Assembly: GCA_021186555.1 (NCBI GenBank)
Contig: JAJKFL010000039.1
Coordinates: 36,994,733 to 37,058,732, forward strand
DNA length: 64,000 nucleotides
Direction: 5' to 3'
Source of the DNA: Reticulitermes speratus
Taxonomy: Eukaryota > Arthropoda > Insecta > Blattodea > Rhinotermitidae
The notes below the pieces were generated by a model, which ran no database searches, was not told the DNA's origin, and saw only the letters and a program-made list of their open reading frames with translations. This document shows positions 34,301-46,249 of this stretch, one piece after another (the stretch's first letter is position 1; every line of letters starts with the position of its first letter). The position numbers were made by a program, and so were the translations under genes.

Positions 34301-37300
34301 CCTTGTCACGTGTTTATTTTTTTCATACACTTTTGTGTTTGCGATAGGGTTGTATCATGCAGTTAAACAAGCATTTCTAGTCCGTTCTCGTAAAGTCTAT
34401 TTTTCTGTTGCTTAGATTTCTTGTACTACACATGTGTTAGTATTAGTATTGTTTTCTTCAGTTTATGGTGTGTGGAATTTCTTTCCTAAATGCAGATTCT
34501 ATGTATGTTAAATTTGACAGACATCACCTCAGAGTTTGTACCATTGCTATGTTTGAAATGTTGACTCCTGAATGATATGTTATAATGTATGGATTTGTTT
34601 ATATCTCCACACCAAAATTACATGCTTAGGTCAGATGGGTCACTACTAGTTGTTACATCAAACTGAGAGGTTAAAAATGTTTGAGTGACTGCCATTTTGT
34701 TATTTTAGATTCCACAAAAATGTTACCTTAACAAAAGCTGGACATTTTTTCAAGGTCTGTTAACATATATAGTGTTGTTAATGGTGAGTGTAGGAAATTA
34801 CTAAGTACATGTTCTTTTCTACAGTGGCTTAATGTTTTTTTCTTTCTTACATACCTGCTCTCTCTCTCTGTCTTTCTCTCTCTAATAGCATGGAGATGTC
34901 ATAGCCATCATGTCAGGTAGTAATGGTTGAATATATCTTCTGAAAACTGTGGGGCATGTAATGGATGACATGAGAAATGCAAGCATAATTTTAGTAAGAA
35001 AATTTGGAAAGAAGAGACCTCTTGGAGGGAGAGTATTAAAGTGGATCATAATTAAATGGGATGTGAGGATCTGGACTGGATTGAGTAGGATGAGGATATT
35101 ATCTGGTGGTGGGTTCCTCTGTACACAGCAATGAATCTTGGAGGTGCCATAGGAAGCATGGAGTTTCATGTCCAGCAGTGTGACTGTTGCATCATTTGTT
35201 ATGTCTCTTCTACTTGTAAAATATATGATACTTGGTGTTGTAGGGCCATTGATGGTCATTACACAGAAAGTGACAAGTCTGGCATTCAGTCTACATGACG
35301 GACTGACTAGACGTGAGGATGAGCTGAGCGCAGATCAGAAGTATCATGTTGTGAGGTATAAAAAAACTTAGTACCTTGTCGTCTGCCCCTACAAAACATT
35401 TGTATTTCATATTTTATTCTTTGTTTTGCCGATTTTGCATTATAATATCTTGTTTGCATGACTGCCACCATGGTGTATACATGTAATGTCTCCAGTTGGT
35501 TATTTACATGGCAACCAGATCAGCCATTCTGTGTGTGCGCGTGCGTGCATGTGCATATTCAGAAATGTTGCCACAACATATGTGTATGCATCTCTCTGTA
35601 CAAAAATGTCCCTGTTGGTACAGCAGAGTTTCATTACTGTGGCACCCATGGGACCACATATGTGCTGGATTATCAGATTATGCATTATCAGACGATACCT
35701 GTACTGACCTAATTATTTAAAGTTTCTGTTGAATTGTTAGTTATATGTCAGCAGTACCTTGCTTACTCATCAGTGGATCTTTTGAAGCCATTATAATAGC
35801 TCAAACAAAGAGTAGCGTGTGCTACATACAACACAATGAGATTGGCATTCACAGTAGTAAAATGAAAATCAACACAAGACTGATACATGAATTGCTAGTG
35901 ATAGTAACAGTCTTAGTCATAGCATTAAGGCCAGATTAGTGATGTAAACTTATCAGAGTGAGAGCTAGCCTCAAGTAACGCTATGGATTGCTCCAAAAAA
36001 GTGGTGTGACTGGCTAGTTGCTTGTGATGTCACCAGGGTGTGGGATAGACCCAGCTTATGAAAACTTACAGTATCCTGCTTGAGAGAAAGTTTGTGTTGT
36101 GATGTAAATTCTGTTCTTGGGAATACTTTCCTCAAGTGCTGGACTAACAAGTGTGCCAGATTATCAGATGTGGGATTAAAGGAATTTTACTGTTTATCTT
36201 CATAAGTCTTCAAGGCTTTGAAGTGTGGGAGATACACGTATTCTGGCACCACGTGCTTGAACACGGGTTTACATTCATTGCTGTATTATACTGTAAACCG
36301 GATGGCCGCACTTCAGGAACATCCTGCTTTCCTGTTAATCTCATCCATATGCATTCGTTGTGTGACATGCATAAACTGAATGCACATGGGAGAGACCATG
36401 TCTGTGCGTCCATCTTTTCAAATATTGTAACTTGAGAACTGTTAGAAAGCTTTTGATGAAAGTTGATATTGAAGGTCTTTCAGAAAAGTCTAATGATGGT
36501 TTTGATTTTTTGTAAAGTTCAACTTCATAGAAGTATAGTTTGATCAGAGCTACTTACTCGTAAAAGTGTTACGAGCATTCAGGGTGTCAAACTGCAAGAA
36601 CCCATATTTGGAAGCTGTACGCTCCGCCACACATTGCATCTTTCCAGCTGTGTTCAGTTCAGAGAGGTGTCAACTGTGTACAGTTAACAGCCATATGACA
36701 GTTAGGTTCCATGATGTTCTCTGTATAGAGATTTACTGTATTGGGTTTTCGAATTTCACTTGTTAGGAACAGCAGCATGCCTCACTTTCCTCTGTATGAG
36801 GAATTAAAATAATTGAGTAATGAGGAAATTGTTGTTTATTATTTAAGCACAGAATGATAATTGTGTGTTATTTTCTTCTTCTTTGCAGAAAAATGCCCAC
36901 AACTTTGGAATACTTCAGTTACATCTTCCATTTTCAAGCGCTTATGTGTGGCCCTGTTCTCTTCTATAGGGACTATATCGATTTTATTAACGGACACACC
37001 TTCCTAAAGCATGCGCCACCATCATCTGTAAGGAAAATAATCTTATTTGGAGATGCCATAGTTTTAGTTGTAGATAAGTGGTGCAGTGTTGGAACATTCA
37101 TTAAAAGCATTGTTTTTGTGAGAAATCTTTTGGAAAGCAGCCAGATTGGTCGGTAGACCAGTGTGGAAACTGGAAGATATGTTGACACTTTGGCATGTGG
37201 ATTTAAATTGGAGCCCATTGTCAATGTTGAAGGGACTGGTCTGGATTGTGTGATATCTTGAAATTGAATTTGTATTTTTTTTAATGCAGTAATGTTACAT

Positions 37301-40300
37301 CACAAGAACACTGCATTTCTTAATATTACACTCAGTCTTTCCGTGTTACGTGCATACTGTCTTCTCATAAAATTTATTCATTGTAGGATCCATATTACAA
37401 ACTGGAATTTTGTTGTGCATGCATTTGAAATTACAGTAAAGTTCCAGTAACTTTTGGATGAAGACATTAGCCAAGTTCATCCATTATAATATGTGAAAAT
37501 GTCACAGCATTGTACTGTCGTAAAGACTAGTTGTTAAGTGAGATGTGTTTGGCACTGACAGCAATCTTGATTGTAAAATGGCCTGTGACATTTTCAGAAG
37601 TGAGTGTTTTGAAATGGAACTTACAAAAATGGTTTATGTAATTTAGACTAAATTAAGTACAGAGAGTTAAGACAGAAGGAATCATAAACACACTGTGTAT
37701 ATAGCGCACATTTTTGCTAGTCACCGGAAAAGTTGCTGATGTGACAGCGAATAATTTGCACTGCCAACAAATGTTATGCTTTGTATGGCAGTGATTGACA
37801 ATTCTGTTTGCACATTTACATTGCAGTTGTGCACTCTGTTCTTAAGGTTGGTCTCAGGTTTCTATTACATCTACCATGTATAAGACAGCTAGATGTAAAC
37901 TGTTTCAAAATACTTTTTTTTTTTTTGATGCAGCAGTATAATTTTTAAATTTAATTAATGTTTTTAGTTTTAGCTGTAAAATGTTGTAATGTAAATAATT
38001 ATAATTAATATTGTATTTATGATGTGTTCTAGGGTCATCTGGATAACAACTCCAACAGCCGAAAAGTGGTCTTCGAACCGTCACCATATCTTGTTGTGTT
38101 CAAGAAAGTTGTGTGTTCAACTCTGTGTGCAGTATTCTTTCTCAATCTGATTCCATCATTTCCAATACAGAGACTTAAAGGTATGCTGAATGTACACAGT
38201 GACACATTATCCATAAAGAAGTTTCAGAAGATGCACACATTTTAGAATCTAGTTTTTAGGCACATTTGTGTAAGATACAAAAACTGACTTGTAGCTTTGT
38301 CATGTTCACCCACCTGCCTGCATGTATCACCGGCTCCCAGTGGGTGGATTTTAGCAGAAGTTGATGTTGGAGACTTTTATTAAAATCTGTCAAGAAAATC
38401 CAAATTTGGGTAAAATTCAACAAAAATATTGGGCACTTAATGTGAAGGTCCAAGTATGTTTTATTGTTGCAGGCAACACAAAATCATGACAGAATCACTC
38501 TCTTCAAGTGAAATGGTATCAGGCTGTTACAATGGTTGAGGAGTTGTAAATAGTATTAAATGTATACAGTATTTATTCAAACTAATTGCACATGTAACCA
38601 TGAATAACTGTTTGTTATTTTGTGATGTTCGTCCAACATGTTTTGGCTCCTGTAAGCCATCTTCAGGGAGGTCATTGACAAAGGAATACATACATAACAT
38701 AAGTGCTGTCAAAGATGTATATATATAAAGTTAAAATACAGTGTTATCAATTAAAATATTCCTAAAAATATATGAAATGTAGATTAATTACAGGTATTCC
38801 TACATTTCTTGATAATTTTATGTTTAGTTGCAGACAAACACCTTTGTCATTACTGTCATCTTCAGGGGCGCGTGGTGGCGCAGTTGGTTTAGGCACTGCT
38901 GTACAAATCGGAAGGTCGCGGGTTCGATTCCCGATGGTGTCACTGGAATTTTTCACTGACATAATCCTTTCGGTCGCACTATGGCCCTGGGGTCGACTCA
39001 GCCTCTAACAGAAATGAGTACCAGGAGTATTTCCTGGGGGTAAAGGCGGCCGGTGCGTAAGGCTGACAACCGTACCACCTTCATGTGCCGTTTGTCTAGA
39101 AATCTGGGAGCCTCAACCTCCTGGAACCCTAAAGGCCTGTCCAGGCCTGTAATGGGATTGCTTTACTGCCATCTTCATTCTAAGGAAGTTATATCCCTCT
39201 GTTGTCTGTTGGTGTTTATACTGTAGCGGACCATTGAGTACCGTAGTACTCAGTGGTCCACATAACTTGTTATTGTGCCATCACCTACAAGCTCTGTCCT
39301 TTTTGACTGAATCAGTTTTCCTTTAGGCAGGTTCGTATACGCCATTGCATTGGCTTGTCTTGAAATTGTCATATGTTTCTCCAGTGCAGTGCCTTTTCTG
39401 ATGCTGTTAAAGCTTTTTTATTATAATCTTAAGGAGTATTCCCCACCCCCCTTGGCCTCTTCGTTGTCTCTGAATACAGCCCCTTTATTCTAGGGGGGGG
39501 GGACCTTTATTTGTACATTATAGTGGTTATAAAAGAGAAAGTTGCACTTCATGTGTTCTCCAACATTTCTGATATTACATCATTTATTTGCAGAACCAGA
39601 GTTCCTGGAGGAGTTTTCATTTCCTAGCAAGATGATGTATCTTGTTATAGCAACCACTGTCTGTCGTTTTAAGTATTACCATGCCTGGCTGCTGGCAGAT
39701 GCAATATGCAATGCATCAGGCCTAGGCTTCAATGGTTATGATGCCAAAGGAAGGGCTCGTTGGGACCTCATTTCAAATGTTGATGTTCTCAAATTCGAAG
39801 TAAGTTTTGTGTATAAAAACACACATTTCTTCTCCATTGTGTTCTGCAAGAAATGTCTAGTTTCATAACCTGAGAGAGTCGATGCATAAGTGATGTCAGT
39901 AAAATTAAGGACAATCTTGAAATGTGCCATGATTGCACATGTAGATGAGATTGTTTTATCCAATTTTGTTACTGTAATTTTTAAAATACATTGTTGTTTC
40001 ATAATGTGAATATGGTACCAAGATGAGCGAAAGTAGTGGTGTCAGTATACAGACTGCTGTAGGCTGGGTGACGAATGAATCATGGTTCAGTTCCCAGCAG
40101 GGATTTTTCTCTTTTCCAGAATGTTCGGACTGATTCTGGGGCCCATCCAGTCTCCGATGCACTGTGTGTTGTTGGGGGGGGGGGGGAAACACTTTATCCG
40201 GGGGTAAATTGGCCAGTGTATTCTAACAAATAAAAATGAATTAAGGCCAGAGATTGAAAAAAGAATTACAAATGATAATAGAGCGTATTATGCACTTCTT

Positions 40301-43300
40301 CCTCTAAGGAGTCAGTCAGTACTCAGAGCAGAAAAAATAAAGATCTATAAGACATTAAAAGACCAGCTGCAACACACAGAGCAGAATCTTGGACATTGAT
40401 TAAAGATGTTACTAAATGGCTGGCTGCTTTTGAAAGAAAAGTTTTAAGAAGAATATGTGGGAGAATTAAAGTAAATGAAAATCAGATAAAGCTATATAAT
40501 AAGGAATTAATGCAGCTGTTTGGAGATTTAGATATACTTTAATTTGTTACAATAAGTCAGTTGAATTGGATTGCTCATATTAATAAAGTGGATAGTAAAA
40601 GAGAAGTAAGTAAAGTATTTAATATTAATCCCCAGAAAAGTCGACTAAGAAGACAACCAAAAAACAGATGGCGGAAGTGTGTACAAACAGATATTAATAG
40701 ATGCAACATTAAAAACCGGAAAGACAGGTCAAAAAACAGAGCTGACTGGGGGAAGTCCATTAAGGAGGTGAAGGTTTGCATTGGACTGTAGTGCCATCTA
40801 AGAAGAAGAAGAAAGCGACCTGTGTGTGAAGCTGACCACCCACCTCCATCTAGTGCTGAGGTTAAGAATGTATGAACAGCATACAGCAAAACATGATGAC
40901 CAACATGTCACTTAAGTTCTGTACTCAAACAAACAGTATGTGTGGTTCAGGATTATTAATCATTCTCATAACAATTTCTTTTTGTCTTAGTTTGGGCTGA
41001 GTCTGCGTGATAGCATCGAGCAATGGAATAAGGGTACAACGCGCTGGTTGAGAATGTTGGTGTATGAACGTGCTCCTCGGTTTCGCACAGTGCTAACTTA
41101 TGCACTTTCCGCATTGTGGCATGGTTTCTACCCTGGATACTACCTCACTTTCATGAGTGGTGCATTATTCACCTTTGCCTCAAGAGCAGTAAGTTGTTTA
41201 TAACTGAACAAGTACTGTATAAGCCTGAATATAAGGCAAGGTTTTTTTTTTGTGAAATAGCCACACAGAAAAGTGGGGGGTTGCCTTGTAAATGAGGCCT
41301 TAGGATGGCATTTCATGTCAGGGACATGCCATATCCTAGTAAGTAGTGACCAATAAGTCATGCTATAGCACATTTCTTTCTCACTCAGTGTTACAGTGAG
41401 AGTTTTGGTATTGGTTGCAGTGTTGTACGTGTCTGCCTCTCTGAAACTGTATTAATGCTTTTATTACATTTTCTAAATTATCCAAGCTTTTTCTCTAAAT
41501 ACCCCAATAGAAAAGAGGGAGTCACCTTATATTTGTATTAAAGATGAGTTTCATATTTCGTGTTTCTTGTGAAATATTGTAGGACATGTAAGTTGAAGTT
41601 AACATTCACTATTGACACTGTATTTGCCTGCCATGTCTGTGGGCACAGGTATGCTATGTAAATACGGTGTAGTGAGGTGATAATCTGACTGTCGAGTATT
41701 GTCTGTTCATTTAACTTTAATTTCAGAATTGAACTAAATGGAACATGTATATGTGATTGACTGCATTATGAGAGAAGTTCTTTAAGGTATGGGGTCAGTC
41801 ACCTGTGAATGTTCTGTGTTTAGGTGCAGCTGCTTCCTATATCTGGGGCTGTGACATGTCATAGTGATAGGACTCATTCAACTTATCAGGAGCGAATAAT
41901 ATTCTTTATGTTTATTTTGTGGTACCTGTAGATCTCGTGCAAGGTGTGTAAAGGTAGTTGTAGTTGTCATTAGTGCATGCATTAGCACATGGGAGAAGTG
42001 CCCTGTTTTGGAACCTTAATGTACAGCATTTATGGCAACTTTATAATCACAGTAGACCTGTATGCTTATTTGTGATTTGCCTCGTGCAGTTTTGAGCCCA
42101 GAGGCTAGCCAGTTTGACTCTACTTGTCCATGTTTTTACTCAGTCTGTTCAGACATGCTGGTTTAGTACTCTGAAACAGGTCATTACCTATCACATCTGT
42201 TGCCATTCATCGTTCACAATTGTCCGTACATTTCAGATTGTGGTCTTTGCAGCTGTGATGCCTTGTGTAGTAGGAACTGTGGATCACAAACCTGCAGTAC
42301 AGGTTGCAATGTTACCTTTGTTCTCAGAGCTTAGAGTGTTTCTCCCCCTTCCTTCTTATTGTGTCCACATTGCATGGTTTTATGATGACTGCAGATTCTT
42401 ACATCTGCTGTGTACTTGACAGCAATGTAAAGTGCAAGACGACAGTGTAAGAGAGAGAAGAGAATGGCATGATAAAGCTGGAAGAGATCGTGCCTATGGA
42501 AATAGAATCATCATTTGTAGTATACATATTTGTTGGGTTTTATGCCCATTGGCCACACTGTACTCTTGGTGGCAGATACTACGGGCTGTTGCACCATGTG
42601 GGGGACTTTTGATATAATGAAATATTAATACATGACAGTTTTGGCTATAAGAATATATGAACCATTTGCATGTAAAATTGAGATCTCAAATATTGTGTTT
42701 AAGAACCTGTTGTTTACAAGTTATTCTCTTATATATTTTAACTGGTGCCTGATGGTGGCTTTTATTTAAGCTGAAACATGTGACATGATTGACAGTGAAA
42801 TATTGTCAATGCTGCTGTTGTGATTGACGATCTTCTGTGTCTGATTATGTCCTTATGTTTGATTCCTTATGTGTTCAGATGATAGTCCTCTTAGATAAAT
42901 CGTACAGTATAGACACAGGATTTAATTGGGATATATGGGGATAATACTGCCTTTAGTTTATTGTCTTTACAATATCTGAATTACATACTCCTCAGGTCTT
43001 CATTTTTATTTTTGTTTCATTATTTCTTCAGATGCTACTAGTTGAAATAGTGAAGGCCAAAGGAATCCACAGTGGTGGATGTCAGACTCTGCCCTCACTA
43101 TTGCAGGCAGTATTACTTTGTTCATTACTTTCTCATGTAATGACTAAAGAGCATTATAAACAATACTGTAAAACTCTAACTAAGGTCATTAATGCGGCTA
43201 AAAAACTTTACTATGATAGAAGAATTTTAAATTCTAAAAATAAAATGAAAACTACTTGGAATATAGTTAAAACTGAAACAGGGAAAAAAGAAAGAAAGGA

Positions 43301-46249
43301 AGAAATACAGTACCTCGATATTAATGGTAATACAACATACAACCAACAAATTATAGCAAATACATTTAATGATTACTTTTTAACAATAGCAGATAAAATC
43401 ACAGATAGTAGTAGAGATAGTAAAACAGGACATCCAAATAATAACAATTTTCTAAAGTACATGTTACAAACATTTAAGCGCCCTCTGCCAAGTATTAGAT
43501 TTAGACATACGTCAACTCATGAGATAGAAGAAATTATTAAATCCCTAAAAACAACACACTCACATGGATATGATGAAATACCAACTAAAATATTAAAAGT
43601 AAGTGCCCCTTTTATTAGCTCTCCTTTAACATATATCTGTAATAAAACCCTTTCCTCAGGTATCTTTCCATCTAGATTAAAATTCTCAGTAGTAAAACCA
43701 ATATTTAAAAATGGTGACAAACATAATATTGCTAATTATAGACCTATATCTTTGCTAACTGCTTTCTCCAAAGTTTTTGAAAAAGTAATATATACAAGAC
43801 TCTACCAACACTTAAATCAAAACAACATACTCATAAACGATCAATATGGGTTCAGGAGTAACTCTTCAACTGATATGGCTTCCTTCAAGCTAATAAATGA
43901 AATCTTACTAGCCATGAACAATAAATTAACTGTTGGAGGTATATTTTGTGACCTGGAGAAAGCTTTCGACTGTGTCAACCATAATATTCTACTATCAAAA
44001 CTGGAACTTTATGGGATAGTAGGAAAATTCAATGCATTAATTACATCATACCTAAATGACAGATATCAGAAAGTGGTAATAGATAACATAAAAACTCATA
44101 ATAGTACTTCTTCCGGATGGGAGATCATCAAGCATGGTGTTCCGCAAGGCTCAATCCTTGGTCCGCTATTCTTCCTTTTGTATGTCAATGATTTGCCTGA
44201 AGTAATAACTAATAACGCTAAAATCATCTTATATGCCGACGACACTAGTGTTATAATACCTAATCCTAGCCTTCAGGATCTTGCAATTAACATGAACAAA
44301 CAATTTGTAGCCATAAATGAATGGTTCAAAACCAATTTGTTATCCTTAAATTTCAAGAAAACTCATTACCTACTATTTAGGACAAAAAATAGTTTGGAAA
44401 CCAATATAAGTATAAGCTGTGGAAACAAGCATATTACTAACACGTCAAATACTAAGTTTCTTGGTTTACACATTGATGAAACATTATCGTGGAAATCTCA
44501 CATTGACCAATTAGTAACTAAACTGAGTTCGGCCTGTTATGCAATTAGGACTGTAAAAGATTTTATGTCACAAGAAACTCTAAAGATGATTTATTTCTCC
44601 TATGTGCATTCCATCATAGCATACGGTATAATTTTCTGGGTAATTCGCCCTACAGTATTAATATCTTCAGGATACAAAAGCGTATAATCAGAGTTATTAT
44701 GAATGCAAAAACTAGAGACTCTTGTAGGGAACTATTTAAAAATTCTGCCCATGTATTCACAATATATATTTTCGTTAATACTGTTTGTCGTAAATAATAA
44801 AGATCAGTACAAATCAAACCACGAGATTCATAGCTTCAATACTAGACATAGCACGAATTTGCACCTTCCAACATCACGTCTGACAGTTTTTCAAAGAGGA
44901 CCCTACTACTTTGGTATTAGAGCTTTTAATCATCTCCCACCTAGCATAAAAAGCTTGAGTAATGAAGTGAAACTATTTAAACCGGCACTAAAAAGATTTC
45001 TTCTTTCCAATTCGTTTTATTCCTTGGATGAATATTTTAACTGTAAATTTAATTAATGATCATGGGTTTTTAATCCTTTACTAAGTAACCTTTTGTAATG
45101 ATATTATTTGCTACAGCTCACATATATATAATAATCACATCATAGAATATTTATTACAATAGTTTTATTCATTTTGAATGTAATATACGGACTATGATTT
45201 GTTATTCTAAGCTTGAATTGTTTTATTATTGTGTTTTATGTCATGTCTGTTTTTACAAATTGCTTGTATTTATTTTACAATGTATATATTATATATAACT
45301 TATTAATTCATATGATGACCAAATCCACATCCTGTTTTTGTCTTTGTGACTGTATATTGGATCTATGGATTGTAAATAAATGATGATGATGATGATGATG
45401 AAAAGGTAGCCATTATAAGTGGTGTACCTGGGTTTTTGGACACACAGGACAAGTAACCACAATGTCCACCCCAACAGAAATTACAAACTGTAAAAAAAAA
45501 TCATGATCATTTATTGTATTTCCTTTTATTTGGCTCAAAGATTTAAAATTTGTTGAGCACAAAAAATTAATTTTTTTAATTTAAAATATTCATTTGTCCA
45601 CTCATTTTGCCACCCCTCAGTCTCTAGTACCACTCGCCCCCACCACCACCTACGCCCCTGGCCATTATAAATCACATCATACATATTTGTTTTTTCAGGT
45701 ACGTCGTAGTATCCGACCTTATTTTGTGCGGTCAAGACCATTGAAGGCCATGTATGATTTAGCCACAATGATAACAACTCGTCTGGTTATGGGCTATATC
45801 ACATTCAGCTTCTTGTTGCTTGAATTCTGGCCCAGTATTCATGTGTATCTGTAAGTACTACTTGTACAAATACTGTGCTGCTGCTGCCTCCCTGTCTGTG
45901 CCATAGCCTGTAAATAAAATCACTCAGAGAAGTGTGGGTCTCATAGCAGTGTTCCCAAAGATTCAGATCTGCTGGGATGTTAATGCTTCATTTCCAAGAA
46001 CCTCTGTATGTGCCAACTCATAGCTTTACAAGCTTTTAACAAATTCATGAAAGAATTAAGGTTATTATATATTTTGTGTGCCTTCATAATGCTGTCTGAT
46101 GTTTCAGGCACTTGTACATGTTTCTGCATGTGCTGGGTGTCCTGGCACTCCTGCTGCTGCCTGTACTGTTGCCACCTCCTAGGCGTGCCAGTCAGCCTGA
46201 GAAGTCTGGTGCAGTATGTAGCAATGGTGTGGTGTCAGCAGAACACTGA
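28221..46249 (+). CDS. oys: MBOAT1/2-type lysophospholipid acyltransferase (oysgedart orthologue), 11 coding exons
   Basis: Joined exons are 28221-28304, 30882-31027, 32989-33066, 34158-34249, 35244-35355, 36889-37027, 38033-38180, 39594-39799, 40991-41188, 45699-45850 and 46108-46249. They total 1497 nt, encoding 498 residues, close to my recollection of human MBOAT1 and MBOAT2 (about 500). Family landmarks are [19 protein letters not shown], the [16 protein letters not shown] segment, WDLISN, the catalytic-site Asn348 in [11 protein letters not shown] and the catalytic His379 in [13 protein letters not shown]. Many hydrophobic segments fit a multi-pass ER protein. Vertebrate MBOAT1/2 re-acylate lysophosphatidylserine, lysophosphatidylethanolamine and lysophosphatidylcholine from acyl-CoA in the Lands cycle. 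The start ATG has G at -3 and +4. No frameshift or stop is visible. Whether it is oys rather than nessy rests on the MBOAT2-like sequence. Confidence 0.94.
28907..29050 (+). repeat. SINE B, 3' fragment
   Basis: Contains GACCACTCACCTCCATC, GTCGAGGTTAAGAATG and GGCCTGCGTAGGGTCAACTT. 5' truncated. In MBOAT intron 1. Confidence 0.7.
29878..30163 (+). repeat. SINE B, full copy in MBOAT intron 1
   Basis: TAGCTCAGTCGT head, GATCGAATCCCGG B box, complete body ending AACTTTAC. Its accidental reading frame gives the [19 protein letters not shown] peptide seen in many insect gene predictions. Confidence 0.9.
30700..30790 (-). repeat. Single-arm hammerhead-like remnant
   Basis: Minus strand has CTCAAGATGGAGGC, a loop and CCGAAACATCAG at about 30745-30787. 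Strongly diverged from CTGATGA. In MBOAT intron 1. Confidence 0.35.
30882..31027 (+). CDS. oys: MBOAT exon 2
   Basis: 146 nt, acceptor TTGAACAG, donor GGAAT/GTAAGA, phase 0 in and 2 out. Encodes [18 protein letters not shown], a Thr/Ser-rich loop, and a Gly-rich hydrophobic segment ending GYFSFGM. Confidence 0.92.
31340..31445 (-). repeat. Single-arm hammerhead-like repeat
   Basis: Minus strand: CTTCCTGGTGATGGCCAG, then GGCCAAAACATGTCGTAG (31390-31432). The core is altered at two places. In MBOAT intron 2. Confidence 0.5.
32989..33066 (+). CDS. oys: MBOAT exon 3
   Basis: 78 nt, acceptor TTCTGCAG, donor AGAG/GTAAGC, phase 2 in and out. Encodes [20 protein letters not shown] and HSMQ. A (TGG)n run follows just inside the intron. 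Confidence 0.9.
33388..33655 (+). repeat. SINE E copy in MBOAT intron 3
   Basis: Begins GTTCGGTGGATAGCACTC, carries TCTTGGCCCGG and ends GGTCATTAAATAAACCGTAT. Diverged from 20703-20935 but in the same order. Preceded by (TGG)n at 33074-33110 and (GAT)n at 33301-33345. Confidence 0.55.
34035..34110. repeat. Tail fragment of fold-back family
   Basis: TTGCATCAGTGTTGAGGATTC and CTTCCAGGGTGTGAAGC match the order of the tail at 4050-4107. It lies just upstream of MBOAT exon 4. Confidence 0.4.
34158..34249 (+). CDS. oys: MBOAT exon 4
   Basis: 92 nt, acceptor ATTGCAG, donor ACAG/GTATGC, phase 2 in and 1 out. Encodes [20 protein letters not shown] and [11 protein letters not shown], matching the human FDYGQYSADFSG region. 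Confidence 0.92.
34935..35150 (+). mobile_element. LINE 3' fragment in MBOAT intron 4
   Basis: Frame reads [31 protein letters not shown] and DVRIWTGLS, the same C-terminal block as the fragments at 8930 and 63000. Diverged. Confidence 0.65.
35244..35355 (+). CDS. oys: MBOAT exon 5
   Basis: 112 nt, acceptor TTGTAG, donor GTGAG/GTATAA, phase 1 in and 2 out. Encodes [19 protein letters not shown] and [14 protein letters not shown]. This is a hallmark MBOAT block. Confidence 0.94.
36889..37027 (+). CDS. oys: MBOAT exon 6
   Basis: 139 nt, acceptor TTTGCAG, donor TCT/GTAAGG, phase 2 in and 0 out. Encodes [20 protein letters not shown], then [18 protein letters not shown], collinear with human SLLEYLSYNCNF and AGPLCSYKDYITFIEG. 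Confidence 0.94.
38033..38180 (+). CDS. oys: MBOAT exon 7
   Basis: 148 nt, acceptor TTCTAG, donor AAAG/GTATGC, phase 0 in and 1 out. Encodes a polar loop ([18 protein letters not shown]) and a hydrophobic segment ([18 protein letters not shown]). Confidence 0.92.
38270..38440. repeat. Unclassified dispersed repeat
   Basis: Order of GCTTTGTCATGTTC, an ACTTTTAT-like stretch, AAAATCTGTCAA and AAAAAT-TTGGGCAC-like segments is shared with 52315-52480 (TTTGTCATGTTCGTG, AAAATCTGTCAACG). Family not recognised. Confidence 0.4.
38590..38690 (-). repeat. Single-arm hammerhead-like repeat
   Basis: Minus strand: CTCCCTGAAGATGGCTTAC, loop, GAGCCAAAACATGTTGGACG (38630-38672). A TTGCACATG tail motif lies at the left. 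In MBOAT intron 7. Confidence 0.5.
38869..39166 (+). repeat. SINE A, full copy in MBOAT intron 7
   Basis: GGGGCGCGTGGTGGCGCAG head, GGTTCGATTCCCGATGG B box, full body ending GATTGCTTTAC. The target ACTG-CATCTTCA is duplicated on both sides with one mismatch. Confidence 0.9.
39594..39799 (+). CDS. oys: MBOAT exon 8
   Basis: 206 nt, acceptor TTTGCAG, donor GAA/GTAAGT, phase 1 in and 0 out. Encodes the [20 protein letters not shown] motif, [19 protein letters not shown] and the join toward the catalytic exon. Confidence 0.95.
40009..40870 (+). repeat. SINE B, diverged, split by a LINE fragment
   Basis: 5' part 40009-40211 (ACTGATTCTGGGGCCCATCC) and 3' part 40816-40870 (GACCACCCACCTCCATCTAG) flank LINE sequence. 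In MBOAT intron 8. Confidence 0.7.
40212..40815 (+). mobile_element. LINE 3' fragment inside SINE B
   Basis: Frames read [20 protein letters not shown], then [20 protein letters not shown] and [20 protein letters not shown], the C-terminal region of an endonuclease-RT LINE, with stops and a frame change. Tail (AAG)n at about 40800. Confidence 0.7.
40991..41188 (+). CDS. oys: MBOAT exon 9, catalytic core
   Basis: 198 nt, acceptor GTCTTAG, donor GCA/GTAAGT, phase 0 both ends. Holds Asn348 ([11 protein letters not shown]) and His379 ([13 protein letters not shown]), the two residues MBOAT enzymes need. Both are intact, so activity is expected. Confidence 0.96.
42740..42795 (+). repeat. Single-arm hammerhead-like repeat
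   Basis: GTGCCTGATGGTGGC, hairpin loop, GCTGAAACATGTGAC. One base differs in the core (CTGATGG). In MBOAT intron 9, upstream of the LINE. Confidence 0.5.
43130..45402 (+). mobile_element. CR1/L2-like LINE, 5' truncated, in MBOAT intron 9
   Basis: A long reverse transcriptase frame (to 44687) carries [53 protein letters not shown] and the YADDT catalytic motif, then a thumb-like region ([10 protein letters not shown]). One frame change near 44640 separates the C-terminal part (44703-45056: [29 protein letters not shown]). The endonuclease is missing at the 5' end. It ends in a (GAT)n tail at 45380-45402, as in Jockey-superfamily LINEs. The long open frame suggests a fairly recent insertion. 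Clade is by eye. Confidence 0.88.
45699..45850 (+). CDS. oys: MBOAT exon 10
   Basis: 152 nt, acceptor TTTTCAG, donor ATCT/GTAAGT, phase 0 in and 2 out. Encodes [20 protein letters not shown] and a membrane segment ([17 protein letters not shown]). The 4.5-kb intron before it contains a LINE. Confidence 0.93.
45945..45990. repeat. Tail fragment of fold-back family
   Basis: CAGTGTTCCCAAAGATTCAG and CTGGGATGTTAATGC align with the tail at 4050-4107. In MBOAT intron 10. Confidence 0.35.
46108..46249 (+). CDS. oys: MBOAT exon 11 with stop
   Basis: 142 nt, acceptor TTTCAG. Encodes the last membrane helix ([20 protein letters not shown]) and a short polar tail ending SAEH then TGA. No C-terminal KKXX retrieval signal is seen; the tail is shorter than in human MBOAT2. 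Confidence 0.9.

Noticed and set aside
33952-34347. 131-codon frame as a separate gene
   Set aside because: Only its middle (34158-34249) is coding, as MBOAT exon 4; the rest is intron read-through.
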